The notes below the pieces were generated by a model that was given only the letters and a program-made list of their open reading frames with translations, did no database searches and was not told the DNA's origin. Shown one piece after another: positions 10,482 through 20,628 of a stretch of 64,000 nucleotides of DNA. A program made the translations under genes and the position numbers. This DNA comes from Theodoxus fluviatilis. Its lineage: Eukaryota > Mollusca > Gastropoda > Cycloneritida > Neritidae. The stretch spans positions 35,343 through 99,342 of the forward strand of contig JAWQFJ010005692.1 in assembly GCA_034096865.1 (NCBI GenBank). The letters are read 5' to 3'. Positions within the stretch are counted from its first letter, which is position 1, and each line of letters opens with the position of its first letter.

Positions 10482-11656
10482 ATGTCTAGTGTGGAGCGAT
10501 TCTTCAGCAGCAGAGAAAAGAAGCTGGATGCGAAAGCGACCAACATGCATGAGGACAACTATGTCAACTACATCAGGTTCTGTTCCTCTGACCGCGGCAC
10601 CCACTGCAAGGCAGAGATCCGAGCTGAGATGAGAGCCACTGTGGTGTATGTTGTCGACCTGCTGCTGTCTCCTGAAGCCGTTGTTCTGGAGTCCCAGTGG
10701 CAATGTGCTGCGGGCATGGGCCCCTCTGCTCGCTGCAAACATGTTTGCTGTATCCTGTTCGGGCTGACGGAGTGTGCGGAATCAAAGGCATTCAAAACCT
10801 TGGAAACGTGCACGCAGCAGCTGAGGACCTTCCACAAAGCCAAGAAGCACCTGGGATCTCCTGTCAAAGGAGAGCGGCTGAAACTGCCCGTGAAGAAGAA
10901 CTTGGACTTCGACCCACGACCAGCCAGCTTCCGTGGGGACAAGGCCTACCAGGACTTTTTCCAGAATTCGCTGATGAACTCCAGGGCCTTTGGAGACACA
11001 CCAATCATGCAGATTGTGAAACCTGCAAACCCTTACGCCTTCAACAATAACCACGACTACATGGAGATGTCACCTGCACACCACTTCCTTGCATCATCTG
11101 GTCTGACAACTGTCACAGAGGAAGAGAGAAACAGTGTTGAAAGAAACACAAGGGACAATGTGAAACTTTGGCGAAGCGAGCGACAGAAACGACTGTGCTC
11201 ATCTCAGTTCGGGACGGTGTGCAAGCTGACAGAGGGCTGACAAGAAAACAGCTGAGCGTTTTGTGTGACAGGCAGTTTTCGAGCGCTGCCTGCACCCATG
11301 GCCGTATGTACGAAGAAGTTGTTGTACAGCGGTACGAACGAGAAACACGGTGCCAGACCCAGAAGTGTGGTCTGTTTATATCGGAAGAACTGCCCTTCCT
11401 TGCCAGCACGCCAGACAGAGACGTCAACGACAGGGTGGTGCTTGAGGTCAAGTGTCCGTACACTGCCAGACACATGATGGTCACATCCAAGACTGTGCCG
11501 TACATTACCAGTGAGAATGGTAATCTGGGGCTGAAGAAAACCCATGAGTACTTTTTTCAAGTGCAGGGACAGATGTTCTGTGTGGGGGAGAAGGTGCAGC
11601 TGGCACATTTCTGTGTCTTTACCTTCAAAGACTTCAAAATCATCCCAGTAAGCAGG
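10482..11656 (+). pseudogene. SWIM zinc finger / YqaJ-like nuclease ORF, 5' part
   Basis: The first frame (10482-11240) begins MSSVERFFSSREKKLDAK and contains a SWIM-type motif (CAAGMGPSARCKHVCC, near residues 75-90), a lysine-rich linker and the start of the nuclease domain (RSERQKRLCSSQFGTVCKL). A frameshift near 11235 moves it into the frame of 11168-11677, which has HGRMYEEVVVQRYERE, CGLFISEELPFLASTPD, VVLEVKCPYTA and FFQVQGQMFC, the conserved Glu, Asp and Glu-x-Lys core of the YqaJ/lambda-exonuclease-like fold. The protein is cut after IIPVSR at 11656 and continues at 19957. Animal proteins of this layout are common in mollusc and cnidarian repeats; their role is not established. Confidence 0.8.
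11628..11656 (+). repeat. 29-bp direct duplication, left copy
   Basis: The 29 bp starting AAGACTTCAAAATC and ending AGTAAGCAGG recur exactly at 19946-19974. In both places they encode DFKIIPVSR in the YqaJ frame. They bracket the 8.3-kb block that splits the nuclease ORF. Confidence 0.9.
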
Positions 11657-11780
11657 AGCACAAGAGAGTGGTGCTAACAGCTTTAACACCCACACAAGAA
11701 AAGGAAGCTTAAGGACAAGGAAGCCACCAAAGATGACAACCATAATGCCTCAAAGAGGTAGAAGAGGCAATAGCGCACAC
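11657..11780 (+). pseudogene. Lysine-rich tail remnant (related to 37413-37500)
   Basis: From AGCACAAGAGAGTG onward this resembles the Lys-rich exon at 37413, including AAGAAAAGGAAGCT and AATGCCTCAAAGAG, but with stops. It is the left edge of the block inserted in the YqaJ ORF. Confidence 0.6.
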
Positions 11781-12579
11781 AGAGACAAACACAGCAAAAT
11801 GACCCGACGGCATCACCATGCAATCCGTAAAGACGAGGAAATGGTCCTCGGAAACACTGGCTATCCTATTCAACATCTGGCTACACACAGGCAGAGTGCC
11901 TGCGGAGGTGAAGAGTGCAAGAACTGTGTTATTGCCAAAAAGCCTAGATACGGAAGAACTCAAGAACATCAACAACTGGAGACCCCTCACAATAGGCAGT
12001 ATACTTCTGAGATTGTACTGTAAAATTATGGCAAAAAGAATCCTTCCACTGGTCCCACTCCATCCAGCCCAGAAAGGGTTCATGCCTAACCCAGGAGTTG
12101 CCTTCAATACATTCTTACTGAATAGAATAGTAAAGAAAGCCAAGAAAAGGACAGGACAGCTGGCAGTAGCACTCCTATATCTAGCAATGGCGTTTGATAC
12201 CATTTCACACAATCTAGTGAGGAAGGGACTCATCAGAATGGGCTTCCCAAAGAAGTTCATAGAAATTGTCAATTACCTGTACACAGATGCCACTACGAAA
12301 ATACAGGTGGGAAAAGACCACTGTGAATCCATTCACATAAAACAGGGAGTAAAACAGGGAGACCCCTTATCGCCCATCTTGTTCAACATAGCCCTCGATC
12401 CTCTCTTCCACCTGTTTGAAGAAGGGACACCCTGGAAGTGCGATCAGGCAGAGATTTCTGCAATGGGGTACGCAGACGATACGGTCGTACTATCGGATAG
12501 TGTCGAAGGCATGGTGCAAAATCTCAGCTTTGTGTAACGATTCTGCGATCCTCCAGCTAAATCCCAAGAAAAGCTATGC
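11781..12579 (+). pseudogene. Non-LTR retrotransposon RT, R2/NeSL-like, 5' part
   Basis: The frame 11818-12537 has the RT core: RTVLLPK, NINNWRPLTIGSILLRLYCK, AQKGFMPNPG, AMAFDTISHNLV, IKQGVKQGDPLSPILFNIAL and the catalytic box GYADDTVVLSDS. A frameshift near 12530 passes to the frame containing CNDSAILQLNPKKSYAF. At 12585 the ORF is interrupted by solo LTR 2 and resumes at 15499. The ILLRLYCKIMAKRI and QGDPLSP wording is closest to the R2/NeSL group, but the clade is a judgement by eye. N-terminal zinc fingers are not seen and the endonuclease region is not evident. Confidence 0.8.
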
Positions 12580-12584
12580 CTTCC

Positions 12585-15493
12585 TGTCGCATGATAGGCG
12601 ACAAAGAAGGGTGATGTGGGTTATTCGTCCCCTTTGTAAATAAGTAGTGTATAAATCTTCTCCGTGTTGACGCTCGTGCGCTTGTCGCCGCGGGCGTGGC
12701 TATCGTGTAGCGGAGTGTCGCTGCATCACTCTGAGGGGGGTATGAGAGGGGTCTCCGAAGGGGGTATGAGTTGAATCTGCGGGGTTCACTCGATCTCTCG
12801 CAAGGGGGGTTGATAGCCCGCCGGGTTTTGTTAGGTAGTGATTGGAGAAGATCGGAGAGGCGGGAAATTCCTCATTAGTGATTGGTGAATAATCACGTGA
12901 GAAGAAGACACCGAGGCTCGATTGCGCCTTAGCGCGCAGATGCATTCGGTCGGCCCTGGACGGAGGGAGCGAGCGGCACATCCCCGGTGTCGCTAACGCT
13001 GAAGCTGCACGGTGCGGCTTATGGGCGAAGTCTGGTCGCCCATGGTGGAATTTTCTCCGTGTTCAACTACTAGTTCGAGTTGACACGTGAGAAGGGGAGA
13101 GGAGTCTTCCTGGAGACTAGGACGAAGTTTTCCGTGGATCACACCACAGCCTGGACTGAGGTGATTATTGCCGTCTCGCCATATTGCTTTTTGCCACGTG
13201 GGGTATTTGATTGTTAATCCGGGCGGGGAATAGGTCATCCGTTTGGGTATGGGTGATTCGTATCTTTAAAGTCTGAAGTAAATCCATGTGGGAATGATTT
13301 ATCGACTTATTTTATGAGTGAATGAATGTTAATTCGAATTTTTCTGCCGGGAATGAGTAAGCAGTTCCACTGGGGCGGCTGGACAAAATGCATCGCTAAA
13401 ATATTGAGTCTCGCTCGAGTAAATTCTATGGGGGAAAGAGTAATTGCTTATTGGGGCGAAACGTTGTGTGTTGCAGGCTGAGAAAATTGCTGGAATAGCT
13501 GTTGGGCTGTTTGGCTATTTGCGGTTGGGCGCCTTAGCTGCGGGAGCTAGTGGCTGCGTGTCGGGTTATCTACGGTCCACTGATCCACCAGTCTACTTTC
13601 GTGCCTACGGAATTCCACGAGTGCTGCATCTTCTTGGTGGAGCCCTGCAGTGCTGTCTTCTCGAGCCCACGCGGGTGGAGTTCGTGGCATCTGGACGCCT
13701 CCGAGGGAATGCTACGCCGACTGTGAGAAGTCCGAGCGTGAGGCTGGAGCGTCGGTTGAAACACAGTAGTGTTTCGTCTAGCCGTCTAGTCCCAACGGCT
13801 GGTGCAAGTATCGTTTTCTTGTTCGTTATGACAGGTCGGGAACTGCTTGGTTAAGAGTCTAACGAAGTCCACTTTGGGTAAAGTGAGAGAAGTCCGCACA
13901 AGCGGCCTGAACAATTAGGAGGACATTGTATCAGAGGCAGAGGGAGGGGAGGATCGCTAGCGTGTACATTCGTTGTAGGCGGTGTCGTAACGCAGCTATA
14001 TTGTCACAGGCGAATATGTGACGAGAGGGGAGCGATTTATAAACTGGTTCTTCCGTAGGACGATATTTATCGCTCTAGCTCTGAATGACTGTGGTATTTC
14101 TGTCGTAGTTTGGAATCGTCTTCTAAACTGTTATTGACTCGAGGGAATTAAGCGTAGTGCTTGCAAGTCAGGGAAAGGAATCTCACGACAGACAAGAGGG
14201 GGAAAGGACTTTATTTATGGGAAGGGGTTCTATCTTGTCTGGACACCGGGCGACGCCCGACGTGTGTTGGTTATGCGAGTATTAGCCGAGACTTCAGAGA
14301 AACTGTGGTTGAGTGCAGTGACTTATTCGAGTGTTTTGAGAACAGTGTCTTCTTCTCAGGGGAACTGAAAAGAGGTGGAAGTGAGTTTGGGTTACTCCAG
14401 GGATTTCTTGTGTGAGAATTGGATGTGGTTATCGCTGTGTTCGTCTGGTTACGTGAGCCGGGGGAGAGCCACGTAGAGTCAGCGTACGCTAGCCTGGGAG
14501 AAGCGTACTGTGAGCGATACGATGGTAAGATGGTTTCTTTCTTGTTTATTCTCCACGTGTTATTGTTGTTTTGACGTGAAGTGCCCTTTCGTGCGCGTGA
14601 GAGTCGCGTGAGCTTGCTGTGTGAGGGGTAACTGCATGCGTGAGAGCGAAGCGGAGTGGGGCTTGCTTTGTTTATGTTGCTGGTTACCGGTCGTCCAACC
14701 GGAAACGCCACCGCTTGGGGGAAGCGAGGGGTGGCCGAGGAATGCGGAGGGGGTTTTGCTAGCGTGCCGCTGGCTGCTGTTTGTGATGTTATGTATCGGG
14801 AGCGAGTGACCGGCTGTCGCACCCTGTGTGTTGTTGGTTTTTGCTGTTGTTGTGTTGGTGGATTATTGGGGGTTGTGAAGTGTTTATTGGAGTTTGCAGT
14901 GGACTTTGTGGTGAAGTGTTTGGTTTGGAGTATAGCTGAATTTATTTCAGTTTCTTGAGAAATGGTGGGAGGAAGAACGGATTCTTGAGATTGTTGTGTG
15001 TTTTGTGTTTTATTGGTTAACCCTAGTCACCGGTGACTTAGGTGTTAGTTCGAATAGAGGTATTGGTGGTCGCTGATTGTTTCCCATTTCCCTGTTTGAG
15101 GATTCGTTTGCTGTTTATTTGCTTGTGATTCTTGACAGGAAGCAGAGGAGTGCTACCTTACCTGCTACCTGTCTTTCCTTTGGTTTATTTTGCTTTTCTT
15201 TTCTGTTTATATTTTTATTCAGCTTTCCCTCCTTTGCGGTCCGGTGCCGCCAGGGGGGTGCCTTAGCCTTGAATAAACTTGTTAATTGTTTTCAACTTGA
15301 TTCAGTGGTCTGTAATTTATTTGAGTTTTGGATTTTTTTTTCTTGTTGTTTGTGGTGTCACCCCCAAGGAGTGGAGGTTAGTTTAGTTGTAAACTAATTT
15401 TTGCTTATCCAGGTTACATCTCCTGGAGACGATTACATCGTTCTCTGGGAAGGAACCCTTAACTTCTAAAGTTAGATAAGCATAAACGCGACA
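12585..15493 (+). mobile_element. Solo LTR 2 (2.9-kb LTR-type unit), TSD CTTCC
   Basis: Starts TGTCG, ends CGACA, and is flanked by CTTCC at 12580-12584 and 15494-15498. It matches LTR 1 over almost the whole length; most divergence lies between about 14380 and 14990. TATA box (12650) and AATAAA (15272) are kept. Its insertion splits the RT ORF, so it is younger than that LINE. No conserved ORF. Confidence 0.88.
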
Positions 15494-15498
15494 CTTCC

Positions 15499-16058
15499 AT
15501 ATACATGCAAGGTCAAAGACCCAAATAGTCAATAATGTTCCACCATACCAACTGAACAACCAAGACCTAAACTGGATATCCCCACACAAGACCACAAAAT
15601 ATCTTGGGAAAGAAATAGGTCCATGGTATGGGATCAAGGCCAAGAACATGAGTGAACAACTTGAAATATGGGGGGAGAGAGTCAGCAAAGCCCCACTAAA
15701 ACTTAGGCAAAAACTAGAGGTCTGGAAGACCACGGTGATACCCAGAGTCCAAGCCGCCCTAACCCTCACGTCGCCTTCACAAGAGAACCTCAAGAAATAT
15801 GACAGGATAATAAGAGTGTACATCAAGAAAGCTCTACACCTACACGAGACCACCACTGACCCCAGTATCTACTCCAAGACATCACAGGGAGGGGTAGGGG
15901 TAATATCACTGCTAAAGAAATTGCCATACAATGATTACGAACTCATGACAAAACTTCTGCAAACAGAAAATCCCGCCATCCAAGATCTAATCAATGCATT
16001 AGACATCAACATAATGCCAGTAGAAAAACCTCATTGCATGTGCATGAAAGAGAATTAA
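15499..16058 (+). pseudogene. Non-LTR retrotransposon RT, 3' part
   Basis: Continues the interrupted LINE. In the frame of 15648-16058 it reads LNWISPHKTTKYLGKEIG, EIWGERVSKAPLKLRQKLEV, WKTTVIPRVQAAL and RIIRVYIKKALHLHET, the thumb and post-RT region. It ends at 16056-16058 where another repeat takes over (GCATGTGCATGAAAGAG), so the C-terminal endonuclease expected of R2-like elements is missing. Confidence 0.75.
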
Positions 16059-16155
16059 TTTGTTGCGTTCCTCCTCCACCAGTAGTAACCCCTAGACAAG
16101 CGCATTGCGCAGAGCCTGTGTTTCCATAAACACAGGGGGAGGATCGTAACAGAGC
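16036..16155 (+). repeat. Dispersed repeat end (partner 36382-36510)
   Basis: Both copies share TGCATGTGCATGAAAGAG, TTAATTTGTTGCGTTCCTCC, CCTAGACAAGCGCA, GCGCAGAGCCTGT and a CATAAACAC hairpin arm, ending near GTAAC. Probably the end of a retroelement, possibly an LTR edge; the owner is not identified. Confidence 0.6.
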
Positions 16156-16199
16156 CCCATCCAAACCCAACCACCAGAAAGCCCCACCCCAACCACCAC

Positions 16200-16510
16200 T
16201 CTCCCCCCCCCCCCCCTTCTCTGTCTCTCTCTCTCTGTCTCTCTCTCTGTCTCTCTCTCTCTGTCTCTCTCTCTCTGTCTCTCTCTCTCTGTATCTCTCT
16301 CTCTCCCTCTCTCTCTCCCTCCCTCCCTCCCTCCCTCCCTGTCTGTCTGCCTGCCTGTCTGTCTGCTTGTCTGTCTGCGTGTCTGCCTGCCGGTCTGCCT
16401 GCCTGTCTGTCGTGTCTGTCGGCCTGCGTGTCTGCCTGCCTGCGTCAGCAGCCAGGCAGCCTCTCTCCCCCTCCCTCTCTCCCTCTCTCTCTCTCTCTCT
16501 CCCTCTCTCC

Positions 16511-16562
<52 letters not shown>
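16200..16562 (+). repeat. CT-rich microsatellite compound
   Basis: Runs of C, (CT)n, (CTGT)n and (CCTG)n. The long frames in it on both strands are simple-repeat artefacts. Confidence 0.95.
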
Positions 16563-16565
<3 letters not shown>

Positions 16566-17205
16566 GGCTATTATATTTATAATGTTTGGAGTAGTGAATT
16601 GTGAATCCAGTCACGGTGTCCCTAGTTATTCGCCTCTTACAAAGGGTGTAGGGAGACGCGGTGGGTCAATTCTTACCCCGACCTTGCAAGTAATTCATGT
16701 TTGGATATCGGGCGTGCTATTGAGTGCATTGTCATTGTTGAGCAAGTATTTGGACGACGCTCTAACACGGACTGTTTCCACATTGTGTTCTGACCATGAC
16801 AGAATATTGATTTGATGCTGAGGTGAAAAATTATGCAGTTGCACAAAAAGAAGCACCAAGACTCAGTACTGCTCAAATCAGGGAATTTTGTCAAAATGAC
16901 AATGTCGATACACAGTGCTAGTGATTGGTACTCTTGAACTTGCGGGTTCCAAGATCTTAAAAAGATAGTGACCTAGAGCGATTTAACAAAACAACAATCC
17001 TCTTTGCCCCAAGGGCACAAGGATGACAGTTTTCTACATAGTTTTCTAGCTTCTTAACTACTAGAAAGCTGCAACACGACACGACAACTCCCTGACCAGC
17101 AGCAGAGGTTACAGTCATAGTGGCGACATTCCTGCACATGGCCGCGGCAGTTTCAGTCGTGGTGGCAATCGTGACACAAGAGGCAGACATGGACAGATTC
17201 AAAAC
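16563..17205. other. Unassigned, with a short conserved motif
   Basis: Contains GGTGTCCCTAGTTATTCGCC (16616-16635), whose complement occurs at 56658-56677 with one change, next to a LINE tail. A degenerate frame around 16815-16920 and the RGG-like stretch near 17140-17190 may be gypsy gag remains ahead of the next feature. No clear gene. Confidence 0.35.
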
Positions 17206-17207
17206 AG

Positions 17208-17951
17208 ATGTACACATCCTACTGTGGCGGAAGAGTTCCACATTTACAAGGGTGCCCAGCTAGAGGCAAAGAGTGCAAATTTTGCCACAAAATCGGACAT
17301 TTTGCCAGAGTGTGCCGATCTTCCAAGAAAGTGAGACAACTTTCTTTCTTTCCAACAGAACAAGATGAGGAACAGGTTTCCAGCAGCGACGAGAATCTGT
17401 TCACCGTCACATTCAACAAGGGCATCCTACCAAAGAACCCCATCGTTGAAATCCACGTTTTCAACAACCCTATCAATTTTCTTGTCGACACAGGTGCAAC
17501 TGTGAACATTATGTGTAGCAAAACGTTCAACCGGGTGTGCCCCAGGGTGAAACTCTCTGGACCCTCCCCTTTGATCTACGCCTATGGTTCGAGTACACCA
17601 TTGCCAGTGATAGGACACTTTTCAACCCAACTTCAGTTCAAGGGCAGTAGGATCAACACTACGTTCTACGTAGTTGAGAGTTCTTCCCGAAAGACAAATG
17701 ATCTACTGAGTGCCCAGACGGCGCAATCCCTTGGTCTGATCCAGTTTGCCTTCACTGCGGTGCAGAACCCGACCACTATTCCCGAGGAGTTCCCCAGTCT
17801 ATTCGACAGCAAGAGGGGTCACATCAAAGACACTAAGATCAAACTACACGTCGACCCCAGTGTTAACCCGGTGATACAAAAACACCGTCGGATTCCATTC
17901 CATATCCGTAAGGCCAGCCCAAGGCAGTCGCCGAAGGCAAGCAACAGGTAG
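17208..17951 (+). pseudogene. Ty3/gypsy gag-pol fragment: zinc knuckles, aspartic protease, RT start
   Basis: The 247-residue frame begins near a degraded knuckle (YCGG...H...CPARG), then an intact one, [14 protein letters not shown]. The aspartic protease follows with [14 protein letters not shown], and then the linker to reverse transcriptase ([19 protein letters not shown]). It stops just after the RT start, where the exon-bearing block (17957) joins. RT, RNase H and integrase are absent, so the copy is dead. The frame upstream of 17208 is shifted. Position in a gag-pol of the animal gypsy type is clear; the lineage is not. Confidence 0.85.
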
Positions 17952-17956
17952 CAGCA

Positions 17957-18678
17957 GCATCAGTGGCAGCAGGAAGGTGAAGATGATGCAGAAGAGCATC
18001 GTTTGTCTTGCTCTGCCAGAGGTAGGCATATTGAGTGATGATATTCTATTGCTTTACTTATGTATTTATTGTTCCTAGATATTTTCTGAGTCAGTCTTGA
18101 TACATCAGCCCACTCTCATTCTGTATACACAGAATCATAAAGAAGTGTATTAAAATATCAAAAATGATAAATACTATTATTATCTAATGTCCTAATCATA
18201 GAACTTCAAAGTACGCTGTGTGAGTGTGTATGGTGAGTTTCCCCGAATAAAATTCTGTTCATATCTTCATTGGCAAATAAATATTGTATTCTGCAGATAC
18301 CAACTCCGCAAATTGCGATACCCAGGAAAGACTTTCGTGGTGACCTCGAAAGGGCGGGTCTCATCCAGGAGTTTTTTTTTACAAACCTCGAATCCCCTGC
18401 CAGTCTGTACAAGCTGATAGGGGACACCTTTCGAGATCTCTTTGAACTTGACATGGATGAGCCCCTCCAGTTCCAGTATATGTGGTAAGAATGTTTTTAG
18501 CAGTTTTTAATTTAGCATTTGTTATGTATGTATCACATTATTTATTATTTAATTTTTGTTATGTCGGCAGTTAAAAATCCAAACCCTAAAGTAAAAGAAA
18601 GTGTTATCCCTCCAGCTTCCTAAGCTGGATGGTACTGCAGACTTTATTGCTCTGTCTGTGTGTGGGTCTGTCTCAACT
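17957..18678 (+). repeat. Exon-bearing duplicated block, copy B
   Basis: Partner of 3977-4697. Directly abuts the gypsy fragment on its left; right edge GTGGGTCTGTCTCAACT. Confidence 0.9.
18297..18484 (+). CDS. Internal exon of an unrecognised gene, copy B
   Basis: Same exon as 4316-4503, with acceptor TTCTGCAG and donor GTAAGAATG intact. It starts IPTPQIAIPRKDFRG and reads QEFFFTNLESP where copy A has QEVFFTNLESP. The frame is open throughout. Whether either copy is the working one cannot be told here. Confidence 0.45.
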
Positions 18679-19250
18679 AAACGGCTTATATGATCTGAAA
18701 AACTACTGGATGGATTTCCTTTTTTTTTTGGCACACTTACTGGAAGTTATGTCCGATGGAATGTGTCAAATGTTCAGGTTCTTGTGACTTTTAAACGTTT
18801 TTAAGTCGAAAATCTACTAAAGTATGTGAAGTTAGTGGAACAGCAAATTATAGCGTAAGCGCTCTGCTGCGCTACACTAAACTGCTGTTCCTTTTCACCA
18901 CCGCTGGCGATCACGGCTCTCACCAATAAGCCGACGATAACGCTACCTAGGCCTCTCCTCGACCAGCAGACGACAGCCGTTTTAATGTACGGCTGATGAA
19001 GTCTTGAGTCATATCATAGTAATAGGCCTACAATCACATTTCACATTATTGCGGAATCTTGCCAATGAATCAAAATAAAACTTGACACAAACAAACTTTT
19101 AGTAGTTATCATTGACGGAGCAAGAGTATTAAAACAACGATTTTTTCACCCCGTGTCCACAATATGTATCGCAAAATATTAATGTTGAATCGTCGTCCGC
19201 CACGTAACAAGTGCAATAATAAGCATTTAAAAACCTTCGTTGAACATGAT
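18679..19250. other. Unassigned intergenic repeat-like sequence
   Basis: The left part (ATCTGAAAAACTACTGGATG) looks like an interspersed repeat. No gene is seen to 19250. Confidence 0.35.
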
Positions 19251-19321
19251 GTGTTCGTGGTCGACTGGGTACAGTCTCCGCATGCGGGTCTGTCGGTGAG
19301 GCATATGCACTGGTTCGAATC
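19251..19321 (+). repeat. tRNA-derived SINE head
   Basis: A box-like TGGTCGACTGGG at 19258 and B box GGTTCGAATC at 19312-19321, spaced 54 bp apart, as in a Pol III internal promoter. The arms do not fold as a complete tRNA, and the sequence passes straight into a minisatellite. Confidence 0.6.
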
Positions 19322-19565
19322 AGAGCCCCATCCAAACCCAACCACCAGAAAGCCCCACCCCAACCACCAGAAAGCCCCACCCCAACCACCAGAAAGCCCC
19401 ACCCCAACCACCAGAAAGCCCCACCCCAACCACCAGAAAGCCCCACCCCAACCACCAGAAAGCCCCACCCCAACCACCAGAGAGCCCCACCCCAACCACC
19501 AGAGAGTCCCACCCCAACCACCAGAGAGTCCCACCCCAACCACCAGAGAGTCCCACCCCAACTAC
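19322..19565 (+). repeat. 22-bp minisatellite, about 10 units
   Basis: Unit CCACCAGAAAGCCCCACCCC plus AA, with later units reading AGAGAG or GAGTCC. The first 40 bp (GCCCCATCCAAACCC...) also occur at 16153-16195 beside the CT-rich tract. The period is not a multiple of three, so all frames look repetitive; none is a gene. Confidence 0.95.
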
Positions 19566-19889
19566 CATGGACTTGACCTTGATGTTTCTGCTGACCTTTT
19601 AGCTAAGTGTTTAGAGGCAGCAAATTATACGTGGAACAACTATTTCAACAATGCCACAGAGAACCCAGTCACCTCCCAGACGAAGCTGATCCAAGGGCAT
19701 GAGACCCTTTATGAGAAATTCGAAACAGTCATGTTCGCAGTTCAAGCCTACCACACAGCAAAGGACTTCTTGGAAAAGAATGTCGGAGACATACAGCGGC
19801 GATTCGATGTGACTCTGGTGACCGCATGTGTCAACATTCATGCACATGAACATGGATGCAAGGCACTAGATATCATCGAAACCTTGTAG
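19566..19889 (+). CDS. Unrecognised coding-like exon
   Basis: After the minisatellite a frame reads LDLDVSADLLAKCLEAANYT, later KFETVMFAVQAYHTAKDFLE and FDVTLVTACVNIHAHEHG, ending at 19887-19889. Composition looks like real protein rather than repeat, but no family is recognised. It lies inside the block that splits the YqaJ ORF. The 241-residue frame starting at 19164 includes the minisatellite and is unlikely to be the real start. Confidence 0.3.
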   Translation, partial: HGLDLDVSADLLAKCLEAANYTWNNYFNNATENPVTSQTKLIQGHETLYEKFETVMFAVQAYHTAKDFLEKNVGDIQRRFDVTLVTACVNIHAHEHGCKALDIIETL

Positions 19890-19945
19890 ACATCCCCTTC
19901 CCATCTGCCCTCGATGTTCACACATCCACCAAGCCTGAAGACCAC

Positions 19946-20088
19946 AAGACTTCAAAATCATCCCAGTAAGCAGGGATGACGAGTTCATCTCCGAGATGCT
20001 GGAGAAGCTGCAAGATTTCCATTCTGACTTCCACAGGATGGCTGTGCTGGAAGAATTTTTCTTCCGCAACTATTCCAATCACTTTTGA
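19946..20088 (+). pseudogene. SWIM/YqaJ ORF, 3' end, with right copy of the 29-bp duplication
   Basis: Reads DFKIIPVSRDDEFISEML, EKLQDFHSDFHRMAVLEEFF and ends FRNYSNHF with a stop at 20086-20088. The frame after R is the exact continuation of the ORF broken at 11656. 19946-19974 is the second copy of the 29-bp repeat. Confidence 0.75.
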
Positions 20089-20149
20089 CATTAGTGTTTT
20101 ATACTGCAGAACTAAGTTCATCTGTGTGGTTGGAGTGTGCATCTAAGTG

Positions 20150-20586
20150 TCCTTTTTAAGAGACAGAGGAGGCTACTACACCTACCCCGACGTGCCTGAC
20201 ATCTCATGGGTGTTACAGAGGGACATCCTGTGTAAAATGCCCCACCCCTACATAAACCAGAGGGACCAACTGAAGTTTGAATAAATATGTGACGCTATCC
20301 CTCCAGGCGCAGATGCAAAAAAAGTCGCAAAACACCTTGCCAGCATGGTGTTCACCAAGAAGCAGCTCATTGCATGCTCCTTCACAGGCAAACCCACACG
20401 ATACAACAACTTCACCCCCAGACCTGCCCTGGGTGCCAAATGCCGGGACATTATCCTGAAACTGACTCAGGAAGCTGTCCCTGGCACAGAATATAAGACA
20501 GTCTATGAGGCTGTCACCAATCAGCAGAAAGTGTTAAGGTCCGCAAACGTCTGGAGGTTGACGAGTCACAAATTGCTTATTTCCTG
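20150..20586 (+). pseudogene. BEN-domain protein fragment
   Basis: One frame reads YYTYPDVPDISWVLQRDILC, KMPHPYINQRDQLKFE, then a TAA stop, then in the same frame IPPGADAKKVAKHLASMVF, TKKQLIACSFTGKPTRYNNF and PRPALGAKCRDIILKLTQEA. The part from about 20310 has the look of a BEN domain (FTxxxLxxCSxTGK...RPAL), a DNA- and chromatin-binding module. The in-frame stop near 20282 and a missing start suggest decay or unspliced exons. Confidence 0.6.
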
Positions 20587-20628
20587 AACAGGTTTCCCTG
20601 ACTGCTGCCACAAGATGATACTGTTGAC

